A stretch of DNA of 64,000 nucleotides from Pararge aegeria. Its lineage: Eukaryota; Arthropoda; Insecta; Lepidoptera; Nymphalidae. Location: NCBI RefSeq assembly GCF_905163445.1, contig NC_053184.1:496001-560000 (forward strand), written 5' to 3'. The position numbers and the translations under genes were made by a program. Below the pieces are notes generated by a model. That model was not told where the DNA came from. It searched no databases and saw only the letters and a program-made list of their open reading frames with translations. Shown piece after piece: positions 34,116-46,262 of the stretch. How positions within the stretch are numbered: position 1 is the stretch's first letter; each line of letters starts with the position of its first letter.

Positions 34116-34704
34116 ATGTAACTAACAAGGTGATACCTACGCAAAAAAGCTTTTATGCGTGTAGGCAATACATAATATAACATCAGTCATAAAATAACAT
34201 AGATGACACCGCGTGGCACCGATTTTAAATCGCATTTTTATCTCATTCTCATGAATGAAAACACCCTCTTATCCGTAATTTATCAAATTAGAAGGTACCT
34301 AATATTACTACTACTACTAATATTACTAATATTACTAAAACAGTCTAAGTATCACAGCTTTACTGTTATACAAAGCTAAAAACTTTGTTTCTTACAAAGA
34401 GTTTTAGTATCGCAGAAACTATCAATCTTGTTTGTGGCGGGGGCAAGATTTTGTTTGGTATCTTTTAAACCTTAGTCGGATAAGTTGCACAATTAGTGTG
34501 TTAGAAGAAAAAGTAGCAGCTCATAAAATTAAACTAGTAGTAATAATAGCAATAAACCAGTGGTTTACTTAATCATTGCATTGCTTGCGAGTGATTTTAT
34601 GCTGTCCTTTGAGGAGTTTAGACCTCATTAGCTTCCTATAAAATTTAAATGAAACAAACTACACCGGGAACTCTTTAAATTATCAAATAAATAATTGAAA
34701 TAGA

Positions 34705-34990
34705 AACCGGTGATAGCCCAGTGGGTAGAAGCCCGACTCCACTTTCGAGGGGCAGAGTTGAAATCCCAACACGAATCTCTTACTTTTTAAGTTGCGTGTT
34801 AAGCAATTGAATTATTAATATATTTTCCTCACTATGATTTCCTTCAACGATGAAGGAAAACATAGTGAGGAAACCTGCATGCCTGTGAGTTCTACATAAT
34901 GTTCTCAGGTGTGTGAGTCCATCAAACCGCACTGGGCCAGCGTGGTGGACGGCCTTAAACTTTTCTCATTATGGGTAAAGGGTAAAGGGT
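34705..34990 (+). repeat. SINE family A with internal inverted duplication
   Basis: A-box-like 'tagcccagtgggtagaagc', B-box-like 'gagttgaaatccc', then the usual body. At 34824-34873 the normal sequence left of the 'caacggtgaagg' block is replaced by an inverted copy of the block to its right, forming a 23-bp stem with one mismatch and a 4-nt loop. Confidence 0.75.
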
Positions 34991-35329
34991 TGATATGATG
35001 ACGATGATGATGATTGAGTATATGTACACATTAACAATGAATAATCATCGTTCTTAGACACAATCAAAAACATACGCGACATACGGTATAAATACCCTCC
35101 TTCATCTTTATATTTAACACTAGTTTTATATAGCTTAGTAACACTTTTATTAGTTTTTCGAGTATCTCATAAGGTTATTTGCATCGGTTATTTGAAATTA
35201 GGAAAGTTTTTCGGAGTCGTGATAAATATTAGTGTGACCAAAAAGGATGTTTGTAGGTTTTAAAAAGTGACAGGTATAGCTTAGCGTAGCTAGGTCATTG
35301 CATACCTAAGTGCCGAAAATCTACACTGG

Positions 35330-36450
35330 AATCGCAAACGTGTTATTAGTTTCATTCCAAGTTCTAAGACACTTTAATGCTAGATTTAGATTGGTGAATA
35401 TATAAACAGTAACATAAACTAAGACCCACCGTCATATACTCTTCATAGATATGTACTATATTATAAAGTGTATTTTGAACCTATTAACAAAAAAATATTA
35501 GTTCTAAGAGACTTTGAAACTTATTTAAATAGATGGACATATACGGAGCAATATATACTGAGACGTAAATACTCAACATATTTGTAACCCATTTTTTTAG
35601 TTTCTTTGAAACCTATTAAAACTAGTTTTAAGACACTTTAGCGCTAGATTTAGATTGGTGGATACAAACAATATAAACTGATTGACGTCATTATTTGTCA
35701 CACTTGTAACCTGAGTATACAAAGTCGTTTTGTACTTTATTTAGTCGTTTAGTACTATATCTTAGTTGTATGTTGTTACCTATGTGTTTCAAAGTGCGTT
35801 TTAAACTTAATAACACTAATTCTAAGGCACTGTACTACTATATTTAGATTTTTAGAGATATACAACGTGTAAATGAAAACTGAAATAATACTTCAGAGGC
35901 TCTAGAGGTACATTATTTATTGTCTCTGAGATTCTTCTATGAAATCGAAACGCTAACAATTTTTGAGTAAACCGTTGCCATAGTTTTAGTTAAATAAATA
36001 AGATACAGCCCATCACATGCAAAAGTAAAATAGGTTATGCGCGTATCGGTCTTTCATCTTCAATATCATAAGTAAACACTTGGAATGTTTTGAATTAGTT
36101 TGTATGGAAAAATAAATATGCTTCTTTTGATTTAATATTTTTACAAAGTGACTCCTTATGAAATATACTTACCTATGCACCCTTCAACAGTACCTATTTC
36201 GTAATTCCATTACACGTTGTACAATGTAAATAAAGTTAGATGTAAATATACTTCAAAGTTGTAACCTATTTTTTTATATTTAAAACGTATGAACACTAGT
36301 TCTAAGACACTTTAATACTAGATTTAGATTGGCGAAGCTATTTGTTTCAAAGTGTCTTTAAAACCTGTTATCACGAGTTCAGAATATGTATACTAGAGTA
36401 TACATACGTGTAATACGTAGAGAGTAACACTAGAAGGTTTGATAAGTTTG
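35330..36450. repeat. Diverged tandem array, five to six units
   Basis: Units share 'gtaacc.atttttttag', 'gaaacctattaa.actagtt' and 'ctaagacactttaatgctag' then 'atttagattggtg'. The key GTTCTAAGACACTTT block begins at about 35361, 35501, 35625, 35819 and 36299, with a degenerate one near 36376. Spacings are 124-194 bp and one long interval, so indels have accumulated. The phrase 'tcgagtatctcataagg' occurs before the array (35159) and again after it (about 36452). Confidence 0.65.
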
Positions 36451-36484
36451 TCGAGTATCTCACAAGGCTTTCGGAAGTCGGGAA

Positions 36485-36625
36485 AGTTTCCGCGCCAGTG
36501 TTGCGTGGCAGCGGCCGACGTGGTAGTCGCGCGCGCGGCCGCCTCGCACTGGGCGGGAAAGCGGCAAGCTCAAAGCTCGCGTGTCGATATCACCTGGGGC
36601 GGGCTGTGACGCGTTGCTGTTGTAT
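36485..36625. promoter_or_regulatory. CpG-rich island
   Basis: About 140 bp with many CpGs, including 'gcggccgacgtgg' and a 'gtcgcgcgcgcggccgcc' run, in otherwise AT-rich DNA. An open frame across it looks like low-complexity translation of CpG sequence, not a protein. It could be a promoter or an untranslated first exon; no start site is visible. Confidence 0.35.
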
Positions 36626-37254
36626 CCAATGGAACTGTGCTAGTCCGTACATTCATTTATCTACTAGCTTTTGTCCGTGTACTTCGTCCGCGTTCATTAA
36701 TTACGGTTTTTTATCCATCCAGTGGTGAGCATTTTGGTACCATAAATGGAAAGCCTGTGGTTCGATCAGTTCGGCAGGTGCAATTTGGAAATGTATTAAT
36801 TTCTGATTTTTCATTGGTCTGGTCAAAGTCAAATATTTATATATTCAAATTGGCACAAAGATGGCAATTTTGATGCGTACATTACATGTATGTCGTCTAA
36901 TATTTTGTAGACACCGAATTAAAAACCTACAGAAACCGTGTACTAATATTAGTCGTGGACTAATATTGAGAAACCACTCCATTTTAGAGTGTTCCTCGAA
37001 CAGGCACTTCGTTCCATTTAGCCGCTGACAGTAATTATTTAACCTCTGATGTCCTAAACGTTTACCATGAAATGGGGAAAACGACAGAAAGTTTGTAAGC
37101 TAGCAACGTTCCTCGGGTTTGACGTCAGACGTGCGCGGGGCACGTATAGAATGAAATGGAATCAGTATAGAGTCGTTACATAGCGCTATTCTTTACTAAC
37201 TGGAAAATTTCAGCCGAAATCGTTTCAGTTTACCTATCAAGAGGTTTATTTCGA

Positions 37255-37430
37255 TTTTATTCCACTATAAGGTAGCCCTTGACTGCAATTTTCATCTGTT
37301 GGTAAGTGATAATCCAGTCAAGGTGGTAACGGGCTAAACCGTCAGGAGTATGGCAGTTATAGTAAATCCATACTTAGTCTGTTTGTACGCAACTCGTACC
37401 GGAACGGTAAATCGCTTAGCACGCCTTAGG
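37255..37430 (+). repeat. SINE-like element, family D
   Basis: Good copy: 'ataaggtagcccttgactgc', 'tggtaagtgataatccag', 'gtggtaacgggctaaacc', 'gtatggcagtta', 'aaatcgcttagcacg'. The GTAAGT inside belongs to the repeat. Confidence 0.75.
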
Positions 37431-38639
37431 TAATGAGTAGCCCATATATTATTAACCACCTAACACGTTCCAAAGAAAAGCCCAGACAGACGAAGATATA
37501 GAATAAATGGTAGGTTAGAAATGAGTGTGCTATTAGACTGGCCTCAGTTCGATTCGTAAGAGCTGAGCATAACGACATATTCAATACTAAAAATGCTAAT
37601 GACGTCAGCTGCACAAGTCGACAGCATCGAGCGAGCCAAGAAATTGCGGTTAGCCTTGACACCTCCTTAGGTGTCTCCTGAATGGACTTTCAACTTTTGT
37701 CATCTAGCCTATGTGCAGGTTTTTTCCTAAAAATAAATATTAACTGTATCTCATGTCTATAACTTTCTTCACTTCTACGAGCCTTTTGCCGAAGGTTTAC
37801 CCGCATTTACTATGGATCGTAACAAAATGTCATGCGGCGTGCCTTACTCATAAACATAGGTAGCTTAGCCCCCCCACATATTTCAATTTTAATTATTAAT
37901 TACTTATAAAAAAAAGGTGGAGGTTCTTAATTAGACTGTAGCTATGTTTTTTTTATACTCGGTCACTCCGCCAATTATATGTTATACATCAGAGGTGGTA
38001 CCATTTCAATATGATAGCGATCTTTTAAAGGGATCTCTATCTGTGCAATCAGCTTTTTAGTTTCCTGGTTAAATGACGAATAGTTGTTTAATACCTAGGC
38101 ATAGATTGGCGGACATACTTTGTATACCTACTTTCCCCATTGGTAAGCATTTGGTTAGTGGGAGCCCGGAGGATATTCAATTGATTAAGTTCCGTGCTCT
38201 ATCTCCAAATTTTTTATCAAATTTTCATCTTTAATTCATTAAAATCTGAATCTTGGTGAATTTCTAGATTCAGATTTGATACAGATTTGCTTTAACTCAA
38301 AAGCACAAAAACTGATGTTTACGGCGGTAGGAAAATTAAATTTTCCCTAACATATTTTCTCGCATACTGCAAATAAAGGCATGGTCCCGCAGGAATTCAC
38401 TCAACTAAAACTTTGTCACAGCTTTCTTATAAGAAAACTTGAACATCGTCAAAGTTTCGCAGTCTTTCTACACTTTTATCTCTTAAGCTGATATTATTTT
38501 AATTTCAAGTAGGCAACGGTTAAGTTCTTTTAATTACTCTGATTAAGTTTAACTTTTCTTTGAATCGTCTTCTATATTTTTTTCTGTAAATCATTTATTT
38601 TAATTAGAGGTACCTAATGTAAAAAGTTTAACACAAATT

Positions 38640-38805
38640 TTAATTCAAAATATTTTTTTTTCAAGTAGGCTTAATATAATCACTTTTGAAACGACAAGTA
38701 TGTCTGCTTGTAGTGACTCTACCACAGGTTCGGAAGCAGATTCAGCCGAGAAGAAGCCGACAAGAAACTCAGCAGTTGCTCTTTCCAAACTTCATTTTAA
38801 AATTT
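38640..38805 (-). mobile_element. 3' tail of Jockey-like LINE
   Basis: Very close to the tail at 25650-25800: 'tttcaagtaggctt', 'acttttgaaacgacaagtatg', 'actctaccacaggttcgg' and 'caagaaactcagcagttgctc'. Only about 165 bp was inserted, a severe 5' truncation. Confidence 0.8.
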
Positions 38806-38879
38806 AACATTAAATAAAGATTAATTAACAAGGTTTTATTGTATTATTTAGTTGAGTTTGCTATAATCCACAAGAGCGA

Positions 38880-39075
38880 TTGCTATTTTTTATTCCACTA
38901 CAAGTAAGCCCTTGACTAGAATCTCACCTGGTGGTAAGTTATGATGCTGTCTAAGATGGTAGCGGGCTAACCTGCTAGGGAGTATGGTATTTCTAACCCT
39001 AATCGGTTTGTACGCGACACCGCAACGGAACTCTAAATCGCTTAGCACGGCACGTCTTAGTCTCGTAAACCCTTC
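38880..39075 (+). repeat. SINE-like element, family D
   Basis: Blocks as at 37255, including 'atgatgctgtctaagatggt', 'agcgggctaacctgctaggg' and 'ctaaatcgcttagcacgg'. Confidence 0.75.
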
Positions 39076-39149
39076 CTTAGATTCACAGCGCTCACCGTTG
39101 CGGCAGGGAGGTCGTCAAAATTAAGTTTAGTTAAGTTGAGTTGAAGTTG

Positions 39150-39330
39150 GCCTCAACTCAATTTAACCCCGGGATTCTATCCCGGATTGGGCCAATGAAA
39201 AGCATTTTGTTTTTCTGTATAGAAATTCTGAGTACCATCCCGGAGTTTGAAAATTGGCGGTGATTCACCCCCGTGTCTCGGACAGAATGTTAAGCTGTCG
39301 TTCCTACGCCTGATGCCTTTCCGGTCGTTT
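39150..39330 (+). repeat. SINE-like element, family F/G
   Basis: Combines the G-like head ('gggattctatcccgg') with the F body ('ggcggtgattcacccccgtg', 'aatgttaagctgtcg', 'gcctgatgcctttccgg'). This suggests F and G are modules of one family. Confidence 0.6.
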
Positions 39331-39649
39331 CGGAACTGACTGAATTAGCGATTAGAGAATACACCTGTGTTTGTGAACAGGCTTGTGCACCGAAATCGGT
39401 CAGATAAACTTTTTGTTTTATTGGAGTTGGCCTCACATAGGTTGCGTATGACACACAGAGGTCTGAAACTAGGGCCAAACCACACAATAACTAATAGTAC
39501 TAGCGTGTGGCCAAACCAAAGTGCCAGCTCGTGGGCTGCGGCCGCGTGCTTTGAATCAGTATCTTGCTCAAATCAGCGCGATGTGTGATCGGTAGTGAAT
39601 ACAATGAACATTTAGCTTCATCCTACCCTACCCTACCCTATAATACTAT

Positions 39650-39790
39650 CCCAACTCATATTAAAGTGTGTTTATTTGTTCTTCCTTCGCGCCATAACTA
39701 AGCAATCAATCTACTCGATTTTTGGTATACTTAGTTGAAAGCACGAAAGCATAGGACATAGACCACGAAAAGGAATGGAAATTTCCAAGT
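39650..39790 (+). mobile_element. Helitron-like fragment
   Basis: 'gtgtgtttatttgttcttcc', 'cataactaagcaatcaat' and 'tttttggtatacttagttgaaag' align with the copy at 3062. Preceded by (CCCTA)n at 39623-39642. Confidence 0.55.
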
Positions 39791-39849
39791 TAATCTACAC
39801 TGTCTTATTTCATTTATAATAATTTAAATCTAATGCCTTAAGTTACGGG

Positions 39850-39960
39850 AGAAAATAGTCGTTCAAGCCCACCAACCTGCGTTGGAGCAGCGTCGTGCTC
39901 CCCTCTGTCCTTTGTGGCCTGAGGAGCAGTGGGACGTAAATAGGCTAAAGGTGAGGAAAT
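39850..39960 (+). repeat. SINE-like family G, 3' module
   Basis: 'caagcccaccaacctgcg', 'ttggagcagcgtcgtgct' and 'ggcctgaggagcagtgggac', matching 34065-34115 in part. Confidence 0.5.
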
Positions 39961-40502
39961 GGTTTCAATGGTATTAGGGTAGGTACAATCAATTTGAACT
40001 TCGTAGGAGCGCAAAAATCATCGTCATCATTATCAACCTATTAGAGAGTGAAGGTCTCGCTCTGAACGACAAGCTTTTAGGCCGTGGACTATCACAACGC
40101 TGACCAACCGCTGCTTTAATAAAAATGCACAGATCTCTAAAAGTTTGAGGCGCATGCCAGAAATCCGCTATTTAAAAAGAAACAAAAATAAAGAGGTTTA
40201 ATTGCCAATACGCAGTTTTGCATATTAATGTAACATCGGCATTCGAATAATACGGACATTATCGATAATGAATTTATCGGCGCACGTCAGCCGGACGGTG
40301 ATCATAGGTGTCCCTAGTACCAATTTGCTCGTCTCGAAAACTTAGGTAGCGTTCAATAGTGTATCGTCAGAGTGAGGGTGAAGACAACTCTATCAGGGTG
40401 AAAGAAAAATGCGTAAATATTGCAGGTGCTTAAATCAGTCGATTTTAGTTGGCTGTAGAAATCTGAATTTGGAATAAACGAAAATCATTTAGTGCCTCGG
40501 CA

Positions 40503-40589
40503 GTTGACGTTAATGCCTGTCATTATCGTTTGGTAATGACAGGCATTAACGTCAACCCCACCAAGCTGCATTAGAGCGTGGTGGGGTTG
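40503..40589. repeat. Two adjoining perfect inverted repeats
   Basis: A perfect 23-bp stem pairs 40503-40525 (start GTTGACGTTAATG) with 40534-40556, loop 8 nt. A second perfect 11-bp stem, CAACCCCACCA (40553-40563) with TGGTGGGGTTG (40579-40589), overlaps its end. The right-hand sequence reads on into the family G SINE module, so the left arm of the first stem looks like a reversed copy of the SINE edge. Confidence 0.85.
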
Positions 40590-42583
40590 AGCTATATATC
40601 TTTCTCTCGTACGAGATCTGTATCCAATAACTGGGACATTAATGAATAATGATGCACTAAAATCGTTTATTTTGCCCGAATTAAATATTTATATACGTAC
40701 GTGTCAAGTGTTCCCGAAATAAACACATAAATATAGGTAGGTATATTCCGATATGTTTGTAAATGTAACCATACTTATGAAGAAAAATCGATTAAAGAAT
40801 AAGTGTAAAATTGAAAGTGACTGAAACGTTCGTTTGTTTAAATTTTTTGCCACGTAAAAAAAACATATTACACGAAACTTAATTAACCGCAGGCCTTTAC
40901 TGCCAGTTTAACAACCAGTTAAATGGTCAGGGTTATAATTATAATTACTGTGCAAATAGAGATGGGACATGTTTTAAAGATGTAAGTATTTAAAAATAGC
41001 GAATTTATCGTATTATCGCTAAAGGGCGTTGTATTCTGGACCTCGACATCGAATTTAGTTTTTGATACTGTACTACCTCGTATTAGGGCTATGGATATCC
41101 CACCGCGTTGCCTGTTGGAATGTTTGCAAACCGTTTACATTTATGTCGGCTTATTATGACACGAACACATTTATCGGGTAAAATATGGACAAGCCTGTCG
41201 CGGGGAGGATACATTCGGAATGAGTTGATTTGTTAAACCGTACTGAAGATTAAACGCTTAAAAGCAGTGGCGAATAAAATGGATGGTCAGATTGTCACAA
41301 CGCAGGGCTCGGAACCGGTTACAATTAACCGGAAAATTTGGATTAATGCCTAGCCTAAGTCGTGAAGCACGCGGACTACTACGCTACAAAGAACGCAAAT
41401 GGTATAAATTATACATCTTTTTACATAAATTCACGTCGGATCTCAAACATTAAGATAAAAGCTTAATTTTTTAAACTCTAAATATGACGACACTTTTGAC
41501 TAACTTAAAAGAAAAAGCAAGTAATGTAAGAAAAATGTTGTGCATGGAATAACTTATGACCATTTAAACGGCCTGCCGCTTCAGATTACTCGTACTTAAA
41601 GCAAAGCATGCAGCAAATCACAAAAAGAACTGAAATTGAAGTTCGTAAAACGGGATGATTTCAATCGTCAAAAGTTAAATAAGAACCGGATTCCCTGTTT
41701 AACCGGTTAACATAACGAAACGAAATTATTCCGATACTGGGGTTTCGAGCCCTGGACGCAACTGATAAAAAATATTAACTGGTTCAAAGACGGCCGAGTT
41801 GAAATTTAAAATATGGATGGTTATTATAGATGTAAAAATAAATTGGGAATTTGACTTTTTTCCAGGATCAGAAATTGACTAAGGCGTTAAGGAAGACAAA
41901 CAAGCAACCATACTTTTGCATTTATAATATTAGTATGGGTTAAAATAATTGGGGAGGCTAGTTTTCTCGCAAGTTGGTTAAAAATCAGTCGGTTGGCACA
42001 GATTGTATGCATGTATGCAGTGCACGGTATCGCAAGTAGGCACTGATATACTTCGGGCTCCAGCATTGTGTTTAGAGATAGCTGCAGCAGTTAGCTAATT
42101 ACTTTGTGGTAATGTAATTGTATAATCTGTGCGCTTCTACTTGGCTGGATCCCTACGAGCTAAGCGCGCTTGCATATTTTGATTTTGTTAGTTTGCTAAC
42201 AAGTACGTACGTATGTGAACTCCTTCTCAGCCTAAATATTGATGAAGTGGGGTTTTGGAAAAGAGCAACTACTTCTGGGTAGAAACTAACTTCCGAACTG
42301 GTAATCTTTATCATCATCATCACTTCCACTGATTGACATCCGCTGCTGGACATAGGCTCCGCTGCTTTTTGTAGGGAGTTCCAGCTATTATTTTGTTGTA
42401 GTCTGTCCATCTCGTTGCGTACCGCTACGAACTGGTAGTAGAGTCAGAAAAATAGACAGACTTGGAGCTTTTAAAATTAGGCTACTTGAAATAAGTTTTG
42501 TTTTCTATTTCTTTTTTTCTAATTTTATTAGTAACTCAGTGCGGGTTGCAAACCTCTTACCTCTAAGGAAATGGTATACTTAC

Positions 42584-42740
42584 TGGTTTTTTCTGCAATC
42601 TCTTCCGCGAGCCAAAGACAATTTTCGGTATAAAGACATTTTTCGCAGTCATCGGGTCGTTTATGTATCTTTCTTCTTCGTGCCCAGGCTTTTGATATGT
42701 AACTAGCAATCACCCTATGATCTCCCGTTATCATTGTCAT
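42584..42740 (-). CDS. Candidate first coding exon, 52 residues
   Basis: The ATG at 42740 opens MTMITGDHRVIASYISKAW, then a basic stretch ARRRKIHKR and the cysteine cluster DDCEKCLYTENC, then WLAEEIAEKT. It ends at a strong GTAAGT donor (42578-42583) in phase 1. An in-frame TAA sits three codons upstream, so this is a start exon. There is no signal peptide. The CxxCx(5)C spacing is too short and isolated to call a zinc site. The phase fits the flippase acceptor at 3443, so this may be a distal alternative N-terminus with its own promoter around 42.8 kb. A separate, unrecognised gene is possible. Confidence 0.55.
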
Positions 42741-43539
42741 TCTCCCTTAAGAGATTTACATACAAACTAGGTTAGTTTTTACTAGAAAAACCTTTTGTGG
42801 ACCGTAGAAATAATTTGAATAGGCACCCAGACCCCAGCGCTAAATAGCCTAAAGCGTATTTACAATCTTGCCCGCGCAAATAACATTATTTCTGCCAAAA
42901 CCGTGTTTTTAAGAGGGCTATTATTTTAGCTTTGAAAAAATTCGTGCTGCACTTTTAGATCGTAGTGTTTCCTATTAAGTTTTTATACGGTAGTGTTGCT
43001 ATGGTCTTTTTGTTTTTAGGTAGATATCATAAGTATATATAATAGTGTTATTAAATTTTAAAAGAGTAGTTAGATAGTAGAATAAGAGTCGTCATGCTGG
43101 TCAGACGGTCATTGTATAGCAAATGTACATTTAATTACTTTTTTTTTTCTTCAGGGTCATGTGATTAATATATACATGCCTTACCCCTAATAGGTTATAG
43201 GCTAGTTAAGGAACAAACAGTTAAGGACTAAATTGTACTGGAATTCAAAAAAGTAGTTGAATAGAAAATTGCACAGAAACGACAACGAAAGATGGGACCC
43301 CTAGACACACACACTATAACAATTTATTTACAGTCATGATTATAACAGTATATTTAAAAAAACAGAGAAGGCTTAAGGCTTTCTAAAAACTTTTGCCAGT
43401 CAGAAATTTTATTCTGTATTGGTATGTAGAATTTTGTTAATATTTAGATATATTGTATATTTTTAGGAATTATCCTTTAGTATATTGTACCTTTATTTGA
43501 CCTATACCACAATTAAGTCGTCTTACTCACACCCTGGGG

Positions 43540-43660
43540 TAGCTGGAAGAGAACTCCTATAGAGATAAGCTTTTCTTTGTACATTTCATGTATCATAAGT
43601 TCACAATCACAAATTATGGTACATAAATAATAAATAAATAAAACCTAAGAATACAGATTA
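43540..43660 (+). repeat. LINE 3' end-like fragment
   Basis: 'agctggaagagaactcctatagagataagc' type sequence matches 'gcctggaagagatcgctatttagcgataagg' at 47180, followed by an (AAAT)n tail at 43622-43645. Confidence 0.5.
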
Positions 43661-44347
43661 TGTATAATTTCGCAAATGTTTTGGATCATTTAATTATTCG
43701 AGAACACTAGATAATGTATGTAACCGCAATATAATAACTCTCTCCCCGTCTCGTTTATAAACTGAAAGGTTAATAAGCGCGTCGAGCAGTCAAGCCTTGT
43801 GAAATTTTTGACACAACACCAATGTTTATCTACACTATGAAAACCTCAGAGTTTTCATCAGTCATGATTATTTTCTAGACGATCCCATTACACATTGTAA
43901 ACTTTTACTAGGTTGTGCCACAAATGGAAAGCATTATCCCGGCGCTTCTGCATGTTATTGATGTAGTGGACGCGGCGGGTGCCACATAATGTTAAACTAA
44001 TCTGCAACTGGTGTTGCCAATCTTTATGTGTATGTCTTTCCATGTTTAAGTCTGTAAGTAATTTTACAAAATTGATGAATTATAAAATGTTGGCAAGCGT
44101 ATAAATTATGTTATCGTACCATGAACAAATAACGCTATTCGAAATGAGTGAAACTACTATGTTTAAACTTTAGGGCACCTTAAAATTTAGACCGACAAGC
44201 TGTAAAAAAAATTTAAGGACACTTGAAGTCTAGTTAGTCTTAGCTTACGCTCAGTATAATTTCAATGCTATATGTAAGTAGGTATGATAGGTACACGATA
44301 GTCTAAGCAAAATCTCAGTTCGTTATTCAACCGACTGTTTAACAGGT

Positions 44348-44379
44348 AAAAAGCAGAAAATAAATATTTTCTGCTTTTT
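44348..44379. repeat. Perfect 15-bp palindrome
   Basis: AAAAAGCAGAAAATA (44348-44362) and TATTTTCTGCTTTTT (44365-44379) with a 2-nt centre. Copies of 'gctttttgctgtttattgc' continue to the right. Confidence 0.8.
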
Positions 44380-45009
44380 GCTGTTTATTGCTTTTTATTA
44401 ATTCTATTTATTAATTTTAATTATTTCTTGCTTTTTAACTCTTAAACAAAGCCTTTTTTTGTAAATTTTTGTTTAATCTCAGTCAACCAAGTCAAGTACA
44501 ATACGAGAGGAAATGAAAAAGTGAAGTGAACAAGATCATACATTCTCTAGATAGACTAACCTTTATATCACGCGATTCAATTATAATCGCAAAGTTTATC
44601 CCGTTGAAGCAATGACCTGTTTTCTGCCTCCTAAATAAAGAATAGTTACCTAAACGAATAAAATTTTAACGGCGTCATCGTTAAAATTGAACAGAGCAAG
44701 TAAATCGGGTCCATCTCGTAAAACATTACGAAGTCACGTGGCGTAATACCGAGCATTGACTCCTATAGAAAAGAGTAAAACTAAATCGCTTTTCGCATAT
44801 GTAGGTTTAAACCATGTACCTAACTAATTTTGATCACTTTTTGTCAATTTGTCAGTTTGTTTATATAGGTACTTAGGTATATAATAAAAGCCAATTAAGT
44901 AAGGTACGTTTTAAATATGAAAAATAATATTTTATACCCAGTCGCCGCAAAATAAATAAACATGGCTTATGTAGGCTAACATAGCGTTATTGGCTACTCT
45001 GTTCGCCCT

Positions 45010-45330
45010 TATTGTATAGATCCTTATCCAAATAAATATGATAGTAACTTTGAGAATTCAATGAAATGTTTGTTTGACACGCCTTTACGACCTTAATCAT
45101 ACGATCAATTAGATTTTTGACATAGAGTAAGTTGAAAGGACGGAAAGTAACATATACTTTTTTTTATCTCAGGAAAACAAATGCTTTCCATGGAATAAGT
45201 AATAAACGCGGACGCGTGAAACAGTGTCGATTTGAACTGTCCTGTACTTTTATCATTGTGATACATACTTTAGAACAAATAATTTCAGTAAAAGCAACCG
45301 AAACAAATATTTACGGATGAAGTCGATCGG
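45010..45330 (+). mobile_element. Helitron-like repeat
   Basis: 'aaatgtttgtttgacacgcc', 'gatttttgacatagagtaa', 'gaaaggacggaaagtaac' and 'aaacgcggacgcgtgaaac' follow the family order. A short open frame inside is not a gene. Confidence 0.55.
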
Positions 45331-45534
45331 CCGCGTCTTTGTTCGTATTCTGCAATGTTAAAATAGCTGCAAACAATATTTATTAAGAAATATGATCAAA
45401 AGCAGTAACGCATGTTTTTTATTAATTTGCTATTACCCATTGAGAAACGGAGAAAGTCACTAGTGTGTGATAGAATTCACTGTGAAATACGTATAATGTT
45501 TTAATATTTGGATTGCTTTAATAATTTGCGTAAG

Positions 45535-45850
45535 GTAGCATAGCATTCTCTGCGGAGGTTCTCAGGGCTCCCTCCGCAGAACAAAGGAAGTAGTAGGTGT
45601 GCTTTTCCTGACAGAGCTTGTACGGGGATGTACTACCGCCATGCCCCTGCCTCCTGCCGCAAGGAGCTTTGCTGTCGCCAAGTACCAGTGATGTGTAATG
45701 TGTTCCAGTTTGAAGAGCGCCGGTGTTAACTTATCAGGCTTTGACGCTTAACACCTATGCTTCAGATTGATAAGCACATGGAGAGTTATTCTGTTTATAT
45801 AGACTATGGATTTCCCTTATGAGATGGCCCATCTTCTTGGTCCGTTAGTG
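45535..45850 (+). repeat. LINE 3' UTR-like module
   Basis: A GC-rich block with 'ctccctccgcagaacaaagg' and 'tgatgtgtaatgtgttccag', then 'gtttgaagagcg' and 'atgagatggcccatc' as in 23425-23640. Confidence 0.5.
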
Positions 45851-46262
45851 ATTAGTATAAATACAGCAACGCCTCCCTTTAAAAGTGAAGCAAGCTTTAG
45901 AACATAGGCTCACCATGCTACACTATTACGGGTTAGCGGGTATTTACGATTACCACATAACGATAATAGGTTAGTTATGAGTTATTCAAAACATTGAAGG
46001 AAATCTATATACGTTCCTGGGTAGGTGTCTCATTCTACAGGTATGACTAAGACGTCACCTTCAGTTCCGAACGAATGCTAAACACCCGATTCTATTTAAA
46101 AGGATGATGCCACGTCATCATCGCGCGGAGACGTCCTCGAATCCAAAATAATCGATAACTAACGATGGAGTAATGAGCGGTTATCTATGAGCACACTGTA
46201 CAGCGCACGTATGTATGCCTATTTACCTTATTCTACTAAAAATCAATAATAGGAAATAAGCA

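Noticed and set aside
36498..36728. 76-codon open frame rich in Gly and Arg
   Set aside because: Low-complexity translation of the CpG-rich island; no convincing start context or splice donor.
37290..37310. GTAAGT splice donor in several places (8147, 37297, 38935, 50795)
   Set aside because: These lie at the same spot in family D repeats and come from the repeat sequence.
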